Made by a program: the position numbers and the translations under genes. Positions 58,883-64,000 of a stretch of 64,000 nt of DNA are shown here, in pieces (the first letter of the stretch is position 1; each line of letters opens with the position of its first letter). The stretch is from assembly GCF_032854445.1 (NCBI RefSeq), contig NC_088295.1, forward strand, positions 13,937,385 through 14,001,384. Direction: 5' to 3'. This DNA is from Liolophura sinensis (lineage: Eukaryota > Mollusca > Polyplacophora > Chitonida > Chitonidae). A model generated the notes under the pieces. It did no database searches. It was not told where the DNA came from and worked only from the letters and a program-made list of their open reading frames with translations.

Positions 58883-59138
58883 TTCAAAAGAATTGATGGA
58901 AAAATTATCATAAAATTCCTTCATTTTTTTCTTGGATAAATAGAATAATAAAAGGTTTAGTGCTTTGAAACCCCTCCAAACTCCCATTTGAAGTGTATAT
59001 TAAGACAAATTCACACATGTTTATGCCATTAGATATTTGTATGAAAACAAAAACTGTTCATATCAGAAAACATTGGAATCTCGGAATTATATTTGTATGG
59101 AATGGGTGTGACAGTGTCGGCTGAGTAGAAAGTGTAAA

Positions 59139-62100
59139 TCAGTCTACATAATCGTTGTCTGTCTGCGCGTATCGTTTATGGATCTCATGAAATTGGTGGC
59201 CAACCGTGTGTCCTTCGATTGCCTGAAACGATAAATGTGTAAATTTCTTAAAACTTAATAAAAGAAAAAAAAACAATCCATCAATCCCGAGGAAACAGGC
59301 CAAGACAAAGTTGTAATCACACATATATATGTCTGTTCCAAACGTCACAGATTGCAAACAACGATGGATTATAATGTCAGCCTGTACGTAAAGCCTTTGT
59401 ACACATTAATACATAACCTAATTCCGCACCTTCATCATACTGTGTGCAAGAAACTATATTTGGATAAATCAACTTTGAAACCTGTAGATTGTCTTTTTAA
59501 ACATTTCAGACATTTTGTGCAGATGTGCGAACATATCGTCAATTTTGTCAGGCAAACTCTCGCTCATCCGGTCATAAACTTAACCAAAGTCCTATATAAT
59601 ATTCTTGCGTAATGTTAAAACCCATTGGAAACAAAAAAAGGACATCAAAAATATATTAATATCTTACATCATGAGAAGACGGAGTATGGCAAGAATCTGG
59701 TAAGTCAAAGACTGTTTGTGATTTAATCCCTAACTTGTATCCATTGACAGCGTACCGATGACAACATCAGCTGCGAAACAACAATCAAACAGTTATATAC
59801 AATAGGTAACCTTATAAAGCAGTAACGATTTCATCACATTCAGTGTACGGTTTTTTATCACACGTCAGCACGAAAAAATTACTGACACTTTGGAAGTTGT
59901 GGGTGTGCTTTCTTTTCTATTTAATTTTTTCCAACCACTTGTCACTTTTACGGTACCGTTGATACGCACACAGTATCGGTGGAAAACAAGTGATCTTCAA
60001 TTGACGATAGAGTGCTCAAATGGCCACACTATGGTCGCAGACGGCTTATTGTCACCACGGAGCCGTGGATATGAGCGGGGATGATTTTTGCCTTTATGTG
60101 CATATATCCTACTATTTAATACATGAAGTTAACGCTGTTATACATGATCACAAAATCATTAGGTGCACAGCGTTTTGAAAACTAAATGCCCCGAATGATA
60201 AATTAGTAAACAACTACGAATGCAGTTTAAAAATAACATTCGCCATGATCTAGCCCTCAATTATGCAACATGCTAGAGGAAAAAACAGAACAGAATATTA
60301 TTTTGTCTTCGACATGTTCGACAAGAATTTTAATATTTAATTCCCATTTTCTGCTAACCATTTGAGCGTGGTAACTAAGTCAATAATATATTGATTTTCA
60401 ACACAAAAAGATCACGTTCTTTTATTAAGAATAAAAGAGAGCCAGGCTCTAAGCTTCGTTGATATAGAATGAAAAGAATGAAACTTACTACAATCACCAA
60501 GCTTGCACTGAGATATAGTTCCTGTATTCCGTCCAACAACTCCCTCTGTCACAGGATACCATCCGCTCTGTGTTGTCGTGAGGGTAATGCGCACTCCCGG
60601 GTAATGAATCGTCCACAAGTCCATCAACAACTTATCGCGACCCACCCGTAAATAGGTGGCCCCAGTATAGTTAGCAAAGTCTGTACAACAAATAAAACTC
60701 CACAGAATAAACACACTCTATATACCGAGAGATAATGCAATATGTTTCTGAAAATGAATTCTCTGGTTAACCCATTTACCTGGTATGCAGTTGCTTGGTA
60801 TTTTAGCTGTCAGTGACACCTTCGAGCAGCTAGTGGAGTTAAATTGCCATTGGACATGCTGTGTAAACAGGAAAACACAAAATTATACAATGATCACTGT
60901 TCTTTCGACAGCAAACTGGGCAATCGAACGCCACCTTTTGAAGGATTTACCAAAGGCCAGTGGTTTATTCCCTCAACCCACTAACAATGGTCTTTGTTAA
61001 TTGTACATAACTGAAAAAAATTTTGGTTAAACAATGTCTTCCACAATGTCTTCCACCACCAAATAAGCTAAATCCAAAAGGCCCACATTGAGGAACAAAG
61101 TTACAGAACGAAAGTGATACGTGTCGAGTGGAATCCTGACTGGTTTAGAATGCAAAGCCGTGTTTCCATGGTAACTATGTATGTCAGAAGCGTTGTGCTT
61201 AGGCAACTAGAACGTACATTGGTGTAGTCGTTGTGGATGGTGGTAACTGGGAGAGGCTGTTATTAACTGTTATTAATCAGGCTGATGGTCACAACCATCC
61301 TCTGATTAAGGCCGCCATACGATACAATGTTCACGCCCTGCCAGTAAAAACACAGACTCGTTATTATGACGGTTATTAGCGTGTATAATTGAACAATAAA
61401 CTTAACTTCATAGGATATTTATATAAAGGTCTCACACTGAAAGAAAACTTTACGAGCTGTATTAACAGCCAAATGTCTCCATTCGGATTCTCCATGTCCA
61501 AGCCCACGGTTGTTCCTCCGTGTAAAAGTATGAGACATTCAGCTGGAAACACTCTGCGTCTAACATTATAACCGAAGAGGTCATATTTTCACTGGCGTTT
61601 AATTTTCTGTCTGTCCATCTTTTTGTTTGTCAGCAATTTACCGGGGATAGTGACACAGGGATTTCATGAGAGTTTGCGCACAGATTGGCCTTGGGCTGAT
61701 GACCAATCCATGCAATTTTAGTCGCTTTCCGAATCCGGATCCGATCCAGTAATTTCTTCAAGCAATATTTCTCCATCGTGGGACACGGCGCAACTGGACA
61801 TTGTTGTCTGTACAGGGAGAATTTTTATATGTAACTAGGAATTGTTGCAACTCTTCTGATCAAGAGTTTCAAGTGAAGAGAATACAAAAAGTCATGAGAA
61901 GTAGTCAGTCTCACGACTGATGAAACGTGTCGCCAAATTACGATTATGTTTTCCCACACATAAATATGTGAGGGTTCTTTCCCTATAAATATTAAAATTG
62001 ACTGCATTGTTAATATAGTAGAAATACAGTATCACCTTACAAGCAATTGGGCGTTGCTGCACGAGTCTCTAACCTGCGAATGTACATTTCATGTCAAACA

Positions 62101-62362
62101 CCGCAAAGAAAAACATATTGTACTAAAATAGTATGTTTGCTGTGACTTGTTAACATTGTGACTGAATGTTCTTGCAATCACCTCTTGACAAAAACATGGC
62201 CAAAAACACAAACATTTTCTCTACATTAGTTTAAGGATTGTCTCTGTGTGGCCAGGTGTCATTCGCTACACTCAAGGAGAAGCGTACCGGGATTAACCCC
62301 GCATCGTGTGAGTGAGGTTTGTAATAGCCCTCCAGTTCACCCAGGTATGCTTCCCATTGTCA
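59139..62362 (-). pseudogene. Ependymin-related gene C, decayed copy
   Basis: All six exon positions of B are matched: about 62285-62362, 61218-61337, 60780-60858, 60489-60680, 59668-59770 and 59139-59222, with GT-AG borders kept at exons 2-6. Damage: exon 1 lacks the signal peptide and CCAP block and has only the WEAYLGELEGYYKP part; exon 2 carries a small duplication (AATAACAGTTAATAACAG) that adds 6 bases and two in-frame TAA codons; exon 4 has SGWYPVTEG where B has a Cys; exon 5 is 103 bases against 104 in B and D, a one-base loss that shifts the frame. Exons 3, 4 and 6 remain open (VQWQFNSTSCSKV, ISQCKLGDC, HQFHEIHKRYAQT). It is closest to B, so it probably arose from a B-like copy and then lost function. 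Confidence 0.88.
61820..62270. other. Intron 1 region of pseudogene C; nothing seen
   Basis: AT-rich, no repeat or exon recognised. Confidence 0.4.
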
Positions 62363-62840
62363 AAATGGTGGACAATTGCTGATTAAACCACTAACACTCT
62401 GTGACCTAGGGTACGACCACTCAAATGGTATTCATTCAGCTGACATCGCAAATTCATCCTAAAATAGCGTCACTATCGTCGAAGCTAATGGGTCTTTGAC
62501 CATCGTAAGTTCAAATCCAGTTGTCGCTGGATCGGCTACGGCTTTAAGTCTGGAGGTTTGTCAGGTTTTTCTGTTTTGGCTGTGTTCGGTTTCACACATT
62601 CATAAACCTGTCCCACTTCATGAAAGCCAAACAGTCATTGTAAACCAGAAACATACAAAATACACAGAGCAATACAGGATACTGGTCATGTCCTGCTATT
62701 CCAAACGATATATACTGAACTACTGGGTACTGAAGTACCCAGTTCTGCGAAAACTAATAGTCAAATTCTATCTGCTAAGAATGACACAAAACACAGAAAT
62801 GAAGACAAGGACTTTGAGATTAATGTTGTATTTTCATAAC

Positions 62841-62846
62841 TTTATT
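62841..62846 (-). terminator. Poly(A) signal of ependymin-like D
   Basis: AATAAA on the minus strand, 63 bases after the stop codon of D. Confidence 0.6.
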
Positions 62847-62909
62847 AACAGGCTGTAACACACAACTAGTTTTATCGCCCACCAAAGAAAGAAACTTCAG
62901 TACGCATGC

Positions 62910-64000
62910 TTAGTCCAAACCCCTCTTCTTCCTTCCGATGACTGAGCCCAGAGAGCCGCCTGGTTGCTGTGAGAAAAAAAGTCATTCAGCATCAGCGACT
63001 GAAGAAGCTTCATATAAAGGAGAAGACAATTTCAGACAATATTAGGCCCATGTGGGATGTGGCATCATATGCATTAGGAGGAATTGTTTATGGCTTTGTT
63101 AAATTTAGGGTGATAAACTCTAATTAATATGTTTATACATGTGTGTATTTAATATACCACAAAAGTTAAGCCCAATCTGAACGCCCCTGACATGCAGTGT
63201 GGTCCGATAAAATACTTACAGCTTCTTCGTTAGAGTGATAGCAGTCTTTCGGGGGCTCGAAAACCCTGGGGTCCTTTATTCCAACAGTTAACCCAGTATA
63301 GGTGATGCCCACAAAGCCTTTAACTTGAGAAAGGTCAAGATATTTGAGAAATGTCATATTTGTTTTAAACTAAGTACAGCTAAGTGAGTTCAAGTCCATC
63401 TCATGCTGGCTTCCTCTCCTGTTGTGATTTGGAAGGCCTACCAATAACCTGCAGACGGTTGTGACCCCCCTCCCCCCCCTTCTCCCACTATATAATGCTG
63501 ACTACCGTCGTATAAGACTAATCAGATAAAATCAATCAAATAAAACTCTTTACAAAAGCATTTTTGCATCTTAAATTGCTTTACCGCTCCCGTACGTCTT
63601 ATGCGTGTCGAGAGGACATGAAATTTTCAATTTTTGTCCGGGAAAAGGTTATAGCTTCAACAGTTCAGATTTATATATGTGTTGATCAGGGAGTCACCCT
63701 AGCTTGGAATATTCTGATGCTGCAATTTTGGAAAACAGATATGTATTAAATATAAAATCGAGAGGCCACAATCTTTAACCAAGCCACCATTGTAGAGGTT
63801 TATAATCAGTTATATAATTGAAGGCGTCTGTTTTTGGAGTGTGACGTTCTCAGCTACACAAAGTGTGATGTATCACTTACTTCCGGGAGCAATACCACCA
63901 ATCACGGTTTCACTGACAGGAATACAGTCACGTTGAGTGAACGTCATAAACACAGGTAAGTTATTGTATAAAAACTGGAAGCTGTTAAACACTAGTTTGT
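62910..64000 (-). CDS. Ependymin-related secreted protein D, 3' end only
   Basis: Exons 62910-62966, 63220-63323 and 63881 to beyond 64000 on the minus strand, with GT-AG borders and phases 1 and 0 as in B; the middle exon is 104 bases, the same as B. Words: LPVFMTFTQRDCIPVSETV, then YTGLTVGIKDPRVFEPPKDC, then SVIGRKKRGLD and stop. The Cys lost in C is present. The 5' exons, including the signal peptide, are off the right edge. The C terminus is basic (GRKKR), as in B (EIRKRQ). It looks functional as far as seen. Confidence 0.85.
63384..63545 (+). repeat. SINE family A, diverged 3' part in a D intron
   Basis: GTGAGTTCAAGTCCATCTCA, CCTGCAGACGGTTGTG and TAATGCTGACTACCGTCGTA words with a C-run expansion at 63464-63480. 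Confidence 0.7.

Overview
The window looks like nuclear DNA of a marine lophotrochozoan, most likely a mollusc. The evidence is AT-rich sequence, genes split by GT-AG introns, two conserved animal genes (MOSMO and SLC25A17), a tandem family of ependymin-related genes, a CAP-domain gene, and a dense load of tRNA-derived SINEs with AATA, ACTC and ATTC tails of the kind I associate with molluscs. The species cannot be fixed from the sequence alone. Genes were assembled by hand from open frames, splice sites and phase agreement. Layout: 1-3.9 kb holds one unrecognised open frame and repeats. 3.9-9.4 kb (+) carries the 3' seven exons of a secreted CAP-family gene with one full and one reduced CAP domain joined by an Arg/Glu-rich linker. 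9.4-23.4 kb has no confident multi-exon gene but holds a 299-bp MITE of ATCGAT palindromes, a broken small gene with an NPNNPEYKG repeat, two copies of a composite repeat with a tRNA-like head, a long inverted repeat and a ~140-bp tandem array. 23.4-28.9 kb is a GC-rich, heavily broken Polinton fossil. 29.15-35.32 kb is a young LTR retrotransposon of the Ty3/gypsy class whose pol order (integrase before RNase H) recalls Gmr1-like elements. 36.4-44.3 kb holds two head-to-head host genes: MOSMO (-), a Smoothened modulator, and SLC25A17 (+), the peroxisomal carrier PMP34, with 498 bp between their start codons. 48.8-64 kb (-) is a tandem cluster of four ependymin-related genes: A (four exons found), B (complete, 232 aa), C (a pseudogene) and D (3' end only, running off the window). 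The host genes do not form one pathway. MOSMO and SLC25A17 may share a promoter region. The ependymin cluster is a local duplication series with conserved intron phases, one member of which has decayed. Most of the remaining sequence is repeats.
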